Shown: positions 42,424 to 50,746 of the stretch, piece after piece
Layout of the letters: each line of letters begins with the position of its first letter
How positions within the stretch are numbered: the stretch's first letter is position 1
From: Mycolicibacterium senegalense
Lineage (GTDB): Bacteria; Actinomycetota; Actinomycetes; Mycobacteriales; Mycobacteriaceae
Reading direction: 5' to 3'
Length of the DNA stretch: 64,000 bases
Assembly: GCF_019645875.1 (NCBI RefSeq)
Contig: NZ_CP081000.1
Coordinates: forward strand, 5,330,417 to 5,394,416
Made by a program: the position numbers and the translations under genes
The notes under the pieces: generated by a model
What the model saw: the letters and a program-made list of their open reading frames with translations, nothing else
Told to the model about the DNA's origin: nothing
Databases searched by the model: none

Positions 42424-42999
42424 ATGACGATCAACAGGCTCTCCGCAGCGAGCGCGGCAGCAGTGCTGACCGCGGCGGCGCTGGCGTTCCCCGCGTCGGC
42501 CTCCGCGGCCGCGAACTCTTCGGTCACCTCGATCCCCAGCCCGCAGGGCGACATCGAGATGCACGTCAGCGCGGACTGCGCGGGCACGCAGTGCACGTTC
42601 AACACGCAAGCCAACCTGCTCACGCCGGACGGCCCCATCGGATTCCCCGGTGACGCGTGGGCCCGGCAGACCATCACCCTGCGCAGCTCGAACAAGGACA
42701 CCTGGCAGGAAGCGTCCTACAGCGCGCCGGCCGGTATGCCCCGAGAAATCAAGGGCTCCAACCACGACAACGTGCTCTCGAAGCTGTACAGGTCGATCAA
42801 CAAGGTCGAGATCTCGGCGACCTACTTCGGCGGCGGACCGATCGAACGCTTCCGCATCGAGGGCGTATCGACCCCGACCGATTGGCGGACGGGTCAGCCG
42901 AACACCAAGGACGAGTTCATCATCTGCTCAGTCATCCAGGTGGTGTTCGGCGGCGTCAACCTGACCACACCCACCGCCTGCACCCAGACGCGGTTCTGA
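42424..42999 (+). CDS. Secreted protein, Rv3572-like
   Basis: A 191-residue protein with a clear Sec signal peptide (residues 1-28, MTINRLSAAS...AFPASASAA). The mature part has Cys pairs near ADCAGTQCTF and at IICSVIQ / TACTQTRF, probably disulfides. It follows kshB by about 20 bases, as Rv3572 follows Rv3571, so probably belongs to the KstR regulon. A TTG six bases earlier is an alternative start. Function unknown. Confidence 0.82.
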   Translation: MTINRLSAASAAAVLTAAALAFPASASAAANSSVTSIPSPQGDIEMHVSADCAGTQCTFNTQANLLTPDGPIGFPGDAWARQTITLRSSNKDTWQEASYSAPAGMPREIKGSNHDNVLSKLYRSINKVEISATYFGGGPIERFRIEGVSTPTDWRTGQPNTKDEFIICSVIQVVFGGVNLTTPTACTQTRF

Positions 43000-43443
43000 C
43001 ATGTGCTTGTCCACGAGCTTGCGCCAGCGGCGGTGCCGGTAGGCGTAGATGCCGCGGGCCAGCGCGGCCACCGCTGACGTGAGTCGGCCGGCGTCGATCT
43101 CGACGGTGTCGCTGTAGCGGCACGACCGATCGGTCACCGGTTCGACGTGCAAAGTGTGGTCCCAGGACCGAAGCGCCCCGCCGTACTCGTGCGTGCGGAC
43201 CGTCCGCGTGGTGTCATCGACCTCGAGCACCTCGATGGTGTGCCGGTAGGCCGGGATGAGGTGAAAGGCGAACAGCCAACCGGTTCCGCGCTCGCCCGCC
43301 TCGAACGGTTCGGTACGTCCGGCCAGGGCCGGCACACCGAACAAGCCGCGGCAGACATAGAGAAAGGTCGGAACCTGCTGCACGGCCTGCCACACTCGCG
43401 CGGTGTCGGCGGGCAGAATTGTTTCGACGTGGATGCGCTGCAT
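42928..43443 (-). CDS. SRPBCC-family (polyketide cyclase/START-like) protein
   Basis: A 171-residue protein beginning MQRIHVETILPADTARVWQAV, the usual first strand and helix of the SRPBCC fold, with a ligand-pocket strand GTGWLFAFHLIPAYRHTIEV. Its last 24 codons overlap the convergent secreted-protein gene by 72 bases; this tail (EPRLGAGGGCGQ...) looks unstructured and may be read-through after loss of an earlier stop. It is divergent from the TetR gene at 43504. Binding of a hydrophobic ligand is likely; function unknown. Confidence 0.72.
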   Translation of the reverse strand: MQRIHVETILPADTARVWQAVQQVPTFLYVCRGLFGVPALAGRTEPFEAGERGTGWLFAFHLIPAYRHTIEVLEVDDTTRTVRTHEYGGALRSWDHTLHVEPVTDRSCRYSDTVEIDAGRLTSAVAALARGIYAYRHRRWRKLVDKHMSEPRLGAGGGCGQVDAAEHHLDD

Positions 43444-43503
43444 GACACCAATTTTCGACGGCCGCGCACCGGGTGACTACTCGCTTTTCCCGCGGAGATG
43501 ACG

Positions 43504-44118
43504 ATGACGCCGACGGACCGCTTCCGGCCCCGCAAGCAGCCCAGACAGCAGCGCGCGGTGGAGACCCGCCAGGCCATCCTCGAGGCGGCGGCTCGCGTTT
43601 TCGCCGAATACGGGTACGCCGGGGGCACCACCAACCGCATCGCCGCAGCAGCCGATCTGTCGATCGGCTCGCTGTATCAGTACTTCCCGAACAAGGACGC
43701 GATCCTGTCGGCACTCACCGACGCGCATATCGACGCCGGCGCGGCGCTGCTGGGCGAACGCACGGCCGCGGGCCTGCCCGAATCACTCGAAGACCTGCTG
43801 CGGCTGTTCGTCCGGGCGGCCATCGACAACCACAGCGACGACACCCGGCTGCACCGGGTGCTGTTCGAGGAAGCTCCCCGGTCACCGGCGCTACTGGACC
43901 GGTTGCACCACACCGAAGAAGATGCGGTCAGCGCCGCGAAAGCCTTGCTGGACAGCCGCTCTGACGTTGAGGTGTCCGACACCGGGTTTGCGGCGCGGAT
44001 GGTCGTCGCGACGGTGGAGTCGCTGACCCATCGCCTGCTGGCCTGTGACAAGCCCGCCGATGCCGAACAACTCGAGGACGGCATCGTCACGATGCTCGCG
44101 GGATACCTGCGGACTTGA
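43504..44118 (+). CDS. TetR-family regulator
   Basis: A 204-residue regulator beginning MTPTDRFRPRKQPRQQRAVETRQAIL with HTH GGTTNRIAAAADLSIGSLYQYFPNKDAILSAL. GGAG is seven bases before ATG 43504; ATG 43498 is two codons longer. It is divergent from the SRPBCC gene across about 60 bases and probably controls it. No clear palindrome was recognised in the gap. Confidence 0.88.
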   Translation: MTPTDRFRPRKQPRQQRAVETRQAILEAAARVFAEYGYAGGTTNRIAAAADLSIGSLYQYFPNKDAILSALTDAHIDAGAALLGERTAAGLPESLEDLLRLFVRAAIDNHSDDTRLHRVLFEEAPRSPALLDRLHHTEEDAVSAAKALLDSRSDVEVSDTGFAARMVVATVESLTHRLLACDKPADAEQLEDGIVTMLAGYLRT

Positions 44119-44146
44119 GTCAGCAGCCACGCCCGGCCAGAACTGC

Positions 44147-45052
44147 TCACTCGGGGTCGACGGTTCCGGCGGCGCGGGCGGCGAGAGCGTCCGCCACTGC
44201 ACTGAACTCCGCGAGAGCCGCGGTGAGATCATCGACGATCTCTTGAGCGATGATCTCCGGGGGCACGCCGTCGTCGAGGTCGGCGGCAGAAGGGTCTTTC
44301 AGCCACGTGATGTCGAGATTCAACTTGTCGCGGGCCATGAGTTCGTCGAATCCGAAAGCGCGGAAGCGTTCAGATTCGGTTCTGGCAGAGCGGTTCGCCG
44401 CATTGAAGGCCTCGACAAACGGGAGGAGGTGTTCGTCGAGCATGGGCCGCTGCTTGAGTGTGAAGTGCGATCCAGTGCGCAGATCGTAGACCCATAATTT
44501 CTCGGTCCACGGCTTGCTGGGCCGGGCTTGCTTGCGGTCGAAGAACAGTACATTTGCCTTGACGCCACCGGCGTAGAAAATGCCGGTAGGCAACCGTAAC
44601 AACGTATGTACGTCGTACTCGTTGAGAAGTCGACGTCGTACAGTCTCACCAGCACCACCCTCGAAGAGCACATTGTCGGGCACGACTACCGCCGCGCGGC
44701 CATCGATCTTCAGCGCCGTCGCGATGTGCTGGACGAAGTTGAGCTGCTTGTTGGTCGTCGTGACCCAAAAATCGTTTCGCGAGTATGCGATGTCTTCGCG
44801 TTCGGCTCGGCCGTCATCACCAATGACGGTGATTGACGACTTCCGGCCGAACGGGGGGTTTGCGAGCACCATCGAGACCGGATCGGCTTTCGTAGCCAGC
44901 GCATCCCGCACGGCGATCACAGGTTCGCCGGTAGCTTGCCCGATGCCGTGCAGATACATGTTCATCGTGCCGAGCCGGGCAGTGGCGTCAACCAGCTCGA
45001 CACCGTGGACAGTCCGTCCTTCACTCAACGAGCGACGCTGATCCGGCGTCAT
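44147..45052 (-). pseudogene. Truncated HsdM (type I restriction-modification methyltransferase), 3' remnant
   Basis: A 301-codon fragment of an N6-adenine methyltransferase M subunit. It begins just after where the AdoMet motif I (DPACGTGGF-type) should be: the first residues HGVELVDATARLGTMNMYLHGIG are internal HsdM sequence. The catalytic NPPF motif (VLANPPFGRKSS) and the C-terminal region are kept. The N-terminal HsdM domain, motif I, and any hsdS or hsdR are absent, and an in-frame stop lies 24 bases before the ATG. It should be inactive. It marks foreign or defence-related DNA beside the toxin cassette. Confidence 0.82.
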
Positions 45053-45222
45053 CGAATCCGAATGGTGTTTGTTTCAGGTCAGCGGATTAGCGCACAGGAA
45101 CTTTGACCTCCTAACCGAACGAATTTTCTCCGCCAGCAGGTAAGCGAGACGGCTAGGGTTCGGTCTGGTGCGCACCGTGCGGTAGCGTTGTGATCAGCGT
45201 GTGGGCCGGTTGGGGGATTGGC

Positions 45223-45504
45223 GTGGCAAATGAACTAGAGGTCGATCCGGCGGGTCTCCACGTCGCGGCTACGGACAGCGACCTCACCTCTGCAGATTTA
45301 CTTGGCAGTGCTCAGGTATGCACTCCCCCATCTGGGCACCCCAGCGCGGCTGGTGTTGCCGCCGTGAACGCGGCGCTCACTGCGGTGCAGGGTCGCCAGT
45401 CATCGCGTATGACACGTCAGGCCGACACCCTTTCAGTCAGCAGTGTCCGCTATGACACCACCGACTCCGACGGCCACGACGCCATCACCACGGTGACCGT
45501 GTGA
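45223..45504 (+). CDS. EspC/DUF2580-like type VII secretion partner protein
   Basis: A 93-residue helical protein. The start MANELEVDPAGLHVAA is like the small ESX secretion-associated EspC (DUF2580) group, and the C-terminal YDTTD (Tyr77, Asp81) fits the YxxxD/E general secretion signal of type VII substrates. GTG 45223 has GGGGGA five bases upstream. Its stop overlaps the GTG of the toxin gene (GTGA), so the two are made together and probably exported as a pair. Confidence 0.75.
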   Translation: MANELEVDPAGLHVAATDSDLTSADLLGSAQVCTPPSGHPSAAGVAAVNAALTAVQGRQSSRMTRQADTLSVSSVRYDTTDSDGHDAITTVTV

Positions 45505-47330
45505 GTCCTGCCGCGTCGGCCGATCCTCTCCCCACGCGGTCGGAGATCCAGGAGTGGGACACCTCTTATTTGGAGGCCGCCGCGGCGGCGTGGCGGCAGG
45601 CTGCTACCGCGAGCGAGGATGCCTTCGATCGGCACCGTCAGAACATCTCCTCGCCGGGCGGAACCACGTGGGAGGGCGACGCCAAAGACGTTGCCCTCGA
45701 CCGCGCGAACGCTGACTGCGCTGTGGTTCGCCGCCAAGGCGGTGTGCTGCATGAGGCTGCCGACCTTGCTGAAAGCGGCCGCCGTGACATCAGTACCGCT
45801 CAGTCAGAGGCGATTGCTGCGATCGAGGCCGCCGAGGACGACGACTTCAGTGTCGGTGAGGACTTGTCCGTGACCGATTCCAAGCGGGTGGATGTGTTCT
45901 CCATGCGCGCGCGGCAGACCACGGCGAATGAGCATGCTGAGGACATCCGCTGGTATGCCGAGCGGCTCGTACAGGCCGACACTCACGTCGGGGCGCGTCT
46001 GCAGTCCAAAGCTGTTGAATTGGACGGTATCAAGTTCGAAGGTGAAGGCGAGGAACGGGACAGTTCGTCCAGTCATGTACGGCTCGTCGACCACGCGGTT
46101 CAACACGAAGCCAAGGACGAACCAGGTGACAAGAAGCCTGCGCCCCTTGGTGAGGCGCCTGGGCAGATCGGCCCGTTCGCCGTGCCGAGATCCGTCGAGG
46201 ACGCGACGAAGAAGCCGGAGGCTCAGCCTCCCGCGGCAGGTAAGCGCACACCCGGTTCGCTAGAAGCGATGCTGTTGCCCGAAGGCAGAGCTGCAACACA
46301 ACCACTGAGCCCAGCAGAGATCGAAGAGTTCAAGGCTCAGGCAAGAAAGCTCTTGCAGGGACGGGGCGTCCCGCCGGGCGAGTTAGAGTCGCGGGTCGAA
46401 TCCATGCTGACCGAAACGCAGCGGGTCAAAGCCGCGCTGGACGACCTCCCGCGGTACTCGCCGCCCGCTGGGCCGGCGCCGACCAAACCCAGCTACAGCG
46501 ACGGCTTCGGCGACGCCTGGCGCACGATGGAAAACTCCGTGCATAGCCTCACTGGTCAAAACGGATTCGAGAGTTTCAAGAACGCCTGGAAAGACCTTGG
46601 GACAGGGACGCTAAGCACCCTGTCAGATCCGTATGGCACCGCTGTCAGGGGCATCGATGCCGAGATCGAAGCATTTCGCAGCAATCCCGAGTATTGGCTC
46701 GGACAGAAAGGGTTCGACGCCACAGTCACGGCAGCGACTATCCCTTTCGGCGGTGAGGTCGCCGCAGCACGCATTTTCGACGACGTTGTGCCATCGGGGG
46801 TACCACATGACGTGGTGCACGCTCCCGACGTAGGCCATTCAACACCGTCAGGCGGGTTCGCCCACGACGCGCCAATCGGTCCGTGGTTGCCCCCGTCAGT
46901 CGATGATATTGGTAAATGGCTACCCGAAATCAACCATGGGCCTGGGATGGATCCATTCGACCCGGCACGGGCAATCAACTGCGGTCAATGCGCGTTCGCG
47001 GTCGACCAAAGGCTGGCGGGCATAACGCCTGACGCATCGGCCGGGCTCGGAACGCTGTCCGTACCCGAAATGGAAGCCGCGACTGGATTGAGGCAGGTGG
47101 CAGCTACGCCTTCGGAAATCGAACAGTACCTGATCAACCAGGGAACCGGCGCCCACACGGTTGTCGGGGTGGACAGAGCCGGGGCGGCTGGGCACTGGTT
47201 CAACGCGTACTACGATGGAACAAAAGTCTATGCAGTCGATGGACAAACCGGTCAAATTCTCGGGTGGCCACCCAACATGGACTTCCCTGGCCATCCCGTT
47301 ACACGGTGGGACATGGGGGTTCAAAAGTGA
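45501..47330 (+). CDS. Polymorphic toxin: WXG-type N-terminus with C-terminal papain-fold (Tox-PL, glutamine-deamidase-like) domain
   Basis: A 609-residue protein. The N-terminal about 130 residues are helical with TTWEGDAK giving a WXG-type turn, like a type VII export domain. Residues about 170-330 are a charged, Pro-rich linker, and 330-490 a middle region. The last about 118 residues carry a papain-fold toxin pattern: INCGQCAFAV (Cys494/497), GHWFNAYY (His565) and VYAVDGQTGQ (Asp580, Gln582). This Cys-His-Asp order is that of Tox-PL effectors, known as deamidases or proteases. The stop overlaps the GTG of a small gene, the presumed immunity protein. Target not known; activity inferred from motifs. 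Confidence 0.78.
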   Translation: MSPAASADPLPTRSEIQEWDTSYLEAAAAAWRQAATASEDAFDRHRQNISSPGGTTWEGDAKDVALDRANADCAVVRRQGGVLHEAADLAESGRRDISTAQSEAIAAIEAAEDDDFSVGEDLSVTDSKRVDVFSMRARQTTANEHAEDIRWYAERLVQADTHVGARLQSKAVELDGIKFEGEGEERDSSSSHVRLVDHAVQHEAKDEPGDKKPAPLGEAPGQIGPFAVPRSVEDATKKPEAQPPAAGKRTPGSLEAMLLPEGRAATQPLSPAEIEEFKAQARKLLQGRGVPPGELESRVESMLTETQRVKAALDDLPRYSPPAGPAPTKPSYSDGFGDAWRTMENSVHSLTGQNGFESFKNAWKDLGTGTLSTLSDPYGTAVRGIDAEIEAFRSNPEYWLGQKGFDATVTAATIPFGGEVAAARIFDDVVPSGVPHDVVHAPDVGHSTPSGGFAHDAPIGPWLPPSVDDIGKWLPEINHGPGMDPFDPARAINCGQCAFAVDQRLAGITPDASAGLGTLSVPEMEAATGLRQVAATPSEIEQYLINQGTGAHTVVGVDRAGAAGHWFNAYYDGTKVYAVDGQTGQILGWPPNMDFPGHPVTRWDMGVQK

Positions 47331-47608
47331 AGCAGGAACAAATCGCGCTTGCGGCCCAACTACTCAATATGGACCCGCAAGTTGCCGCCGCTAATGCATA
47401 CGCAGTTCGAGGCGAAATAATCTGCACATACAGCGATATTCGAGGATTGGGATCGGTGTTAATCGGCCCGGATCTGTCAGTTCTCTTCTTTGCATCCTAT
47501 ATTTCTCCGGAACAGGCACTTGAGGCTTGGGATAATGGCCGACGAACTCCTAAAGAGTCGTTCGCTGCGCTACATCAAACCAGAAAGCCAGACGGTAACG
47601 CCAGGTAA
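47327..47608 (+). CDS. Presumed immunity protein for the papain-fold toxin
   Basis: A 93-residue soluble protein starting at GTG 47327 (MKQEQIALAAQLLNMDP), overlapping the toxin stop by four bases. Predicted as short helices around a beta hairpin (GLGSVLIGPDLSVLFFASY). Codon choice is visibly more A/T-rich than in neighbouring genes. No family is recognised; immunity is inferred from its size, position and overlap with the toxin. Confidence 0.65.
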   Translation: MKQEQIALAAQLLNMDPQVAAANAYAVRGEIICTYSDIRGLGSVLIGPDLSVLFFASYISPEQALEAWDNGRRTPKESFAALHQTRKPDGNAR

Positions 47609-47737
47609 ATCAGCAATTAGGCCTGGAGTCACAGTCACAGACTGATTAAGCCGAGAGAAATCTCGTAGTGGTTCGAATGGTCGTTCAAATCAATGCGGTT
47701 CGAAACTGATCGATACAAATTGACGTCACTAGGCTAG
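47609..47737. other. A/T-rich gap at the right edge of insertion 2
   Basis: No gene. GGTTCGAA occurs twice (around 47671 and 47699), with GTTCAAAT between them, and CTAGGCTAGCTAG closes the segment next to the fadE34 stop. GGTTCGAA resembles a tRNA T-loop, but no tRNA can be folded here. It could be the scar of integration. Confidence 0.4.
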
Positions 47738-49867
47738 CTAGCGCGGCAGGCCCAGCAACCGCTCGCCGGCGACGGTCAACAGAATCTGCTCGGTACCGCC
47801 GGCGATCGTCAGGCAGCGCGTGTTGAGGAAATCGTGCACCTCCTGGTTGCGCACCGCACCCCCGCCGTCGGACAACTCGAGGCGGAACTCGGCCAGCGCC
47901 TGGCGGTAGCGCACCCCGATGAGCTTGCGAGCGCTGGCCTGTGCGCCGGTGTCCTGGCCGCTGACCGCCAGCTGGGCGATCCGCTGATCCAGCAGCGAAC
48001 CCACCTGCGCGGTCAGGATCAACCCGCCCAGCCGGTCCAGGTCGGCCGGGTCAACATCCGCCTTGGCGCCGAGGGTGCGCAGCAGCTCCTCCATCGGATT
48101 GCCCAGCGCGGTACCACCGGCCATCGCCACCCGCTCGTTGGCCAGCGTGGTGCGGGCCAGCCGCCAGCCGTCGTTGACCGTGCCCACCACCATCTCGTCG
48201 GGCACGAACACGTCGTCGAAGAACACCTCGTTGAACAGCTCGTCACCGGTGATCTCGCGCAGCGGGCGGATCATGATGCCGGGCGTCTTCATGTCGATCA
48301 GGAAGTACGTGATGCCCTTGTGTTTCGGAGCATCGGCATCGGTGCGGGCCAGGCACACGCCCCAATGCGCCTTCTGCGCCGCCGAGGTCCACACCTTCTG
48401 CCCGGTCAGCTTCCAACCTGGCTCGCCGTTGGGGCCTTCGGCGCGAACGGCTTTCATGCGCAGCGCGGCCAGGTCGGAGCCGGCGCCCGGCTCGGAGAAC
48501 AGCTGGCACCAGGCCAGGTCGCCGCGCAGGGTGGCCGGCACGAACTGATCGATCTGCTCCGGGCTGCCGTGCTCCAGGATGGTCGGCACGGCCCACCACC
48601 CGATCACCAGATCCGGGCGCTCCACCTCGGCCGCCGCGAGCTCCTGATCGATCAGCAGCTGCTCGGCCGGAGATGCGTTGCGACCATAGGGCTTCGGCCA
48701 GTGCGGGGCCAGCAGGCCGGACTCCGCCAGGGCCACCTGCCGCTTCTCCACCGGCAGCGCGGCCACATCGGCGACCGCGGCGCTGATCTCCGGACGCAGG
48801 TCGGCCACCGAATCCAGGTCGATCCGAAGTTCACGCCGCACGCCCTGCTGCGTCAGCGCCGAGACCCGGCGGATCCAGCGGCGCCGGCCGCCGAGCGCAT
48901 GCGAAATCCCGTATGCGCGACGCAGATACAGATGTGCCTCGTGCTCCCAGGTGATGCCGATACCGCCGAGCACCTGGATGCAGTCCTTGGCGTTGGACTC
49001 GGCCGCCTCGATGCCCGCGGCGGCGGCCACCGCGGCCGCGACCGACAGCTGGGAGTCGTCGGACTCCGACACCGCGCGGGCGGCGTCGGCCGCCGACACC
49101 GAGACCTGCTCGGAGCGCAACAGCATCTCGGCACACATGTGCTTGACGGCCTGGAAGCTGCCGATCGGCTTGCCGAACTGCTCGCGCACCTTGGCGTATT
49201 CGGTGGCGGTCTGCAGGGTCCATCGGGCCAGCCCGGCGGCCTCGGCCGCCAGCAGGGTCGCGGCGATGTCGGTGAACCGCTGCCGCGAGACGTCGAGCAC
49301 CTGGGCGGGCGCCGAATCGAGCACCACGCGGGCCAGCGGCAACGAGAAGTCCGTCGCGAGCAGCAGTTCGACACTCACCCCGGCGGCGCTTCCGTCGACC
49401 AGAACCACCCGGTCACCGGCCGGCAGCAACAGCACTCCGGCGGTATCGGCACCGAGTACGTAGTCGACTGTGCCCGACACGGCGTCTCCGGACAGCGTCA
49501 GGTCGGCGTCCAGAGCCGCGCCGGCGGTGCGCTCACCCGTCACCAGTGCCTCCAGCACTGCCTCATCGCTGACGACCAGGGTGGCCAGGGCCGTGGTGGC
49601 GACCGGACCGGGCACCAGCGCGGCGGCGGCCTCGTCGACCATCGCGCACAGATCCTCGACCGTGCCGCCGGCCCCGCCCTGCTCCTCGGGGACCGCGACG
49701 CTGAAGATCCCTAGTTCGGCGAGACCCTGAAACGGCGTACGCCACGCGTCGGCATCCTGTTCGGCGGAGCGGACGGCGGTGGCTGTAGCGGCTGCGGCCG
49801 CCCAGCTACGCACCAGGTCACGGGCGGCAAACTGCTCGTCGGTGATGGTCGCGGACGCGCCGGACAT
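47738..49867 (-). CDS. fadE34: FadE34 (ChsE3), fused acyl-CoA dehydrogenase of cholesterol side-chain oxidation
   Basis: A 709-residue protein, about double the usual acyl-CoA dehydrogenase length, made of two ACAD-like halves. The first half has EYAKVREQFGKPIGSFQAVKH and GGIGITWEHEAHLYLRRA. The second has the active-type motifs FSEPGAGSDLAALRMKAVR and WKLTGQKVWTSAAQ, ending GGTEQILLTVAGERLLGLPR. The single-chain fusion replaces the two-subunit heterotetramer. It acts on a side-chain acyl-CoA. The ATG at 49867 is divergent from kstR across a perfect KstR box. Orthologue Rv3573c. Confidence 0.94.
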   Translation of the reverse strand: MSGASATITDEQFAARDLVRSWAAAAATATAVRSAEQDADAWRTPFQGLAELGIFSVAVPEEQGGAGGTVEDLCAMVDEAAAALVPGPVATTALATLVVSDEAVLEALVTGERTAGAALDADLTLSGDAVSGTVDYVLGADTAGVLLLPAGDRVVLVDGSAAGVSVELLLATDFSLPLARVVLDSAPAQVLDVSRQRFTDIAATLLAAEAAGLARWTLQTATEYAKVREQFGKPIGSFQAVKHMCAEMLLRSEQVSVSAADAARAVSESDDSQLSVAAAVAAAAGIEAAESNAKDCIQVLGGIGITWEHEAHLYLRRAYGISHALGGRRRWIRRVSALTQQGVRRELRIDLDSVADLRPEISAAVADVAALPVEKRQVALAESGLLAPHWPKPYGRNASPAEQLLIDQELAAAEVERPDLVIGWWAVPTILEHGSPEQIDQFVPATLRGDLAWCQLFSEPGAGSDLAALRMKAVRAEGPNGEPGWKLTGQKVWTSAAQKAHWGVCLARTDADAPKHKGITYFLIDMKTPGIMIRPLREITGDELFNEVFFDDVFVPDEMVVGTVNDGWRLARTTLANERVAMAGGTALGNPMEELLRTLGAKADVDPADLDRLGGLILTAQVGSLLDQRIAQLAVSGQDTGAQASARKLIGVRYRQALAEFRLELSDGGGAVRNQEVHDFLNTRCLTIAGGTEQILLTVAGERLLGLPR

Positions 49868-49911
49868 GGTGGACCTCCTAGCCCCTAACGCGAGAAGTCC
49901 GTGCTTCCCAC

Positions 49912-49925
49912 TAGAACGTGTTCTA
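49912..49925. promoter_or_regulatory. KstR operator of fadE34/kstR
   Basis: TAGAACGTGTTCTA is a perfect, fully symmetric TnnAACnnGTTnnA box 44 bases before fadE34. It should give repression of fadE34 and autorepression of kstR. Confidence 0.93.
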
Positions 49926-50068
49926 ATGGTGACAGCGTTCGACCGTCAAGTCGACCCGCATCACAGCAGGACACGTCCGTGTGTTTACCGGCGCGGAGGT
50001 GCGTAGAAGGAGATTGCCGTGCGTATCGTTTTCGACGAGGTACGCCACGAGAGGGGGCCACACACCGC

Positions 50069-50743
50069 ATGTCCAGCGCACCACAGGCAGGCAGTGAATC
50101 GTCCGGGTCCGAAACCCGACCGCGTGAGGTTCTGAACGTGGCTGTCCTCGCCGAATCCGAACTGGGATCAGAAGCACAGCGGGAGCGTCGCAAGCGCATC
50201 CTGGACGCCACCCTGGCCATCGCCTCCAAGGGCGGCTACGAAGCTGTCCAGATGCGCGCCGTGGCCGAACGCGCCGATGTCGCCGTCGGCACGCTCTACC
50301 GCTACTTCCCGTCCAAGGTCCATCTGCTGGTGTCTGCCCTCGGCCGCGAGTTCGAGCGCATCGACGCCAAGACCGACCGGGCCGCCCTCTCCGGCGGCAC
50401 CCCCTACCAGCGGCTGAGCTTCATGGTCGGCAAGCTGAACCGGGCCATGCAGCGCAATCCGCTGCTCACCGAGGCCATGACGCGGGCGTTCGTCTTCGCC
50501 GACGCCTCCGCCGCAGGCGAGGTGGACCACGTCGGCAAGTTGATGGACTCGATGTTCGCGCGCGCCATGAGCGACGGTGAGCCGACCGAGGATCAGTACC
50601 ACATCGCCCGGGTCATCTCGGATGTGTGGCTGTCGAACCTGCTGGCCTGGCTGACCCGGCGGGCCTCGGCCACCGACGTCAGCAAGCGCCTCGACCTGGC
50701 CGTGCGACTGCTGATCGGCGCTGAGGACAAACCTAAGATCTAG
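50069..50743 (+). CDS. kstR: KstR, TetR-family repressor of cholesterol catabolism
   Basis: A 224-residue TetR regulator. The region AVLAESELGSEAQRERRKRIL, the HTH MRAVAERADVAVGTLYRYFPSKVHLLVSAL, and the C-terminus SDVWLSNLLAWLTRRASATDVSKRLDLAVRLLIG are KstR signatures. ATG 50069 is reported; the M. tuberculosis protein begins at the equivalent of GTG 50138 (201 residues), which may be the true start. It binds 3-oxo-cholestenoyl-type CoA ligands and represses hsaADCB, kshB, fadE34 and itself through the boxes listed. Confidence 0.93.
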   Translation: MSSAPQAGSESSGSETRPREVLNVAVLAESELGSEAQRERRKRILDATLAIASKGGYEAVQMRAVAERADVAVGTLYRYFPSKVHLLVSALGREFERIDAKTDRAALSGGTPYQRLSFMVGKLNRAMQRNPLLTEAMTRAFVFADASAAGEVDHVGKLMDSMFARAMSDGEPTEDQYHIARVISDVWLSNLLAWLTRRASATDVSKRLDLAVRLLIGAEDKPKI

Positions 50744-50746
50744 CGG

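Noticed and set aside
45190..45222. An earlier start for the EspC-like gene, adding 11 residues.
   Set aside because: The GTG at 45223 has GGGGGA at the right distance and begins the conserved ANELEVDPAGL segment; the earlier one has no ribosome binding site.
47660..47710. A tRNA gene suggested by GGTTCGAA.
   Set aside because: No acceptor stem, anticodon loop or CCA-compatible end can be paired around it.
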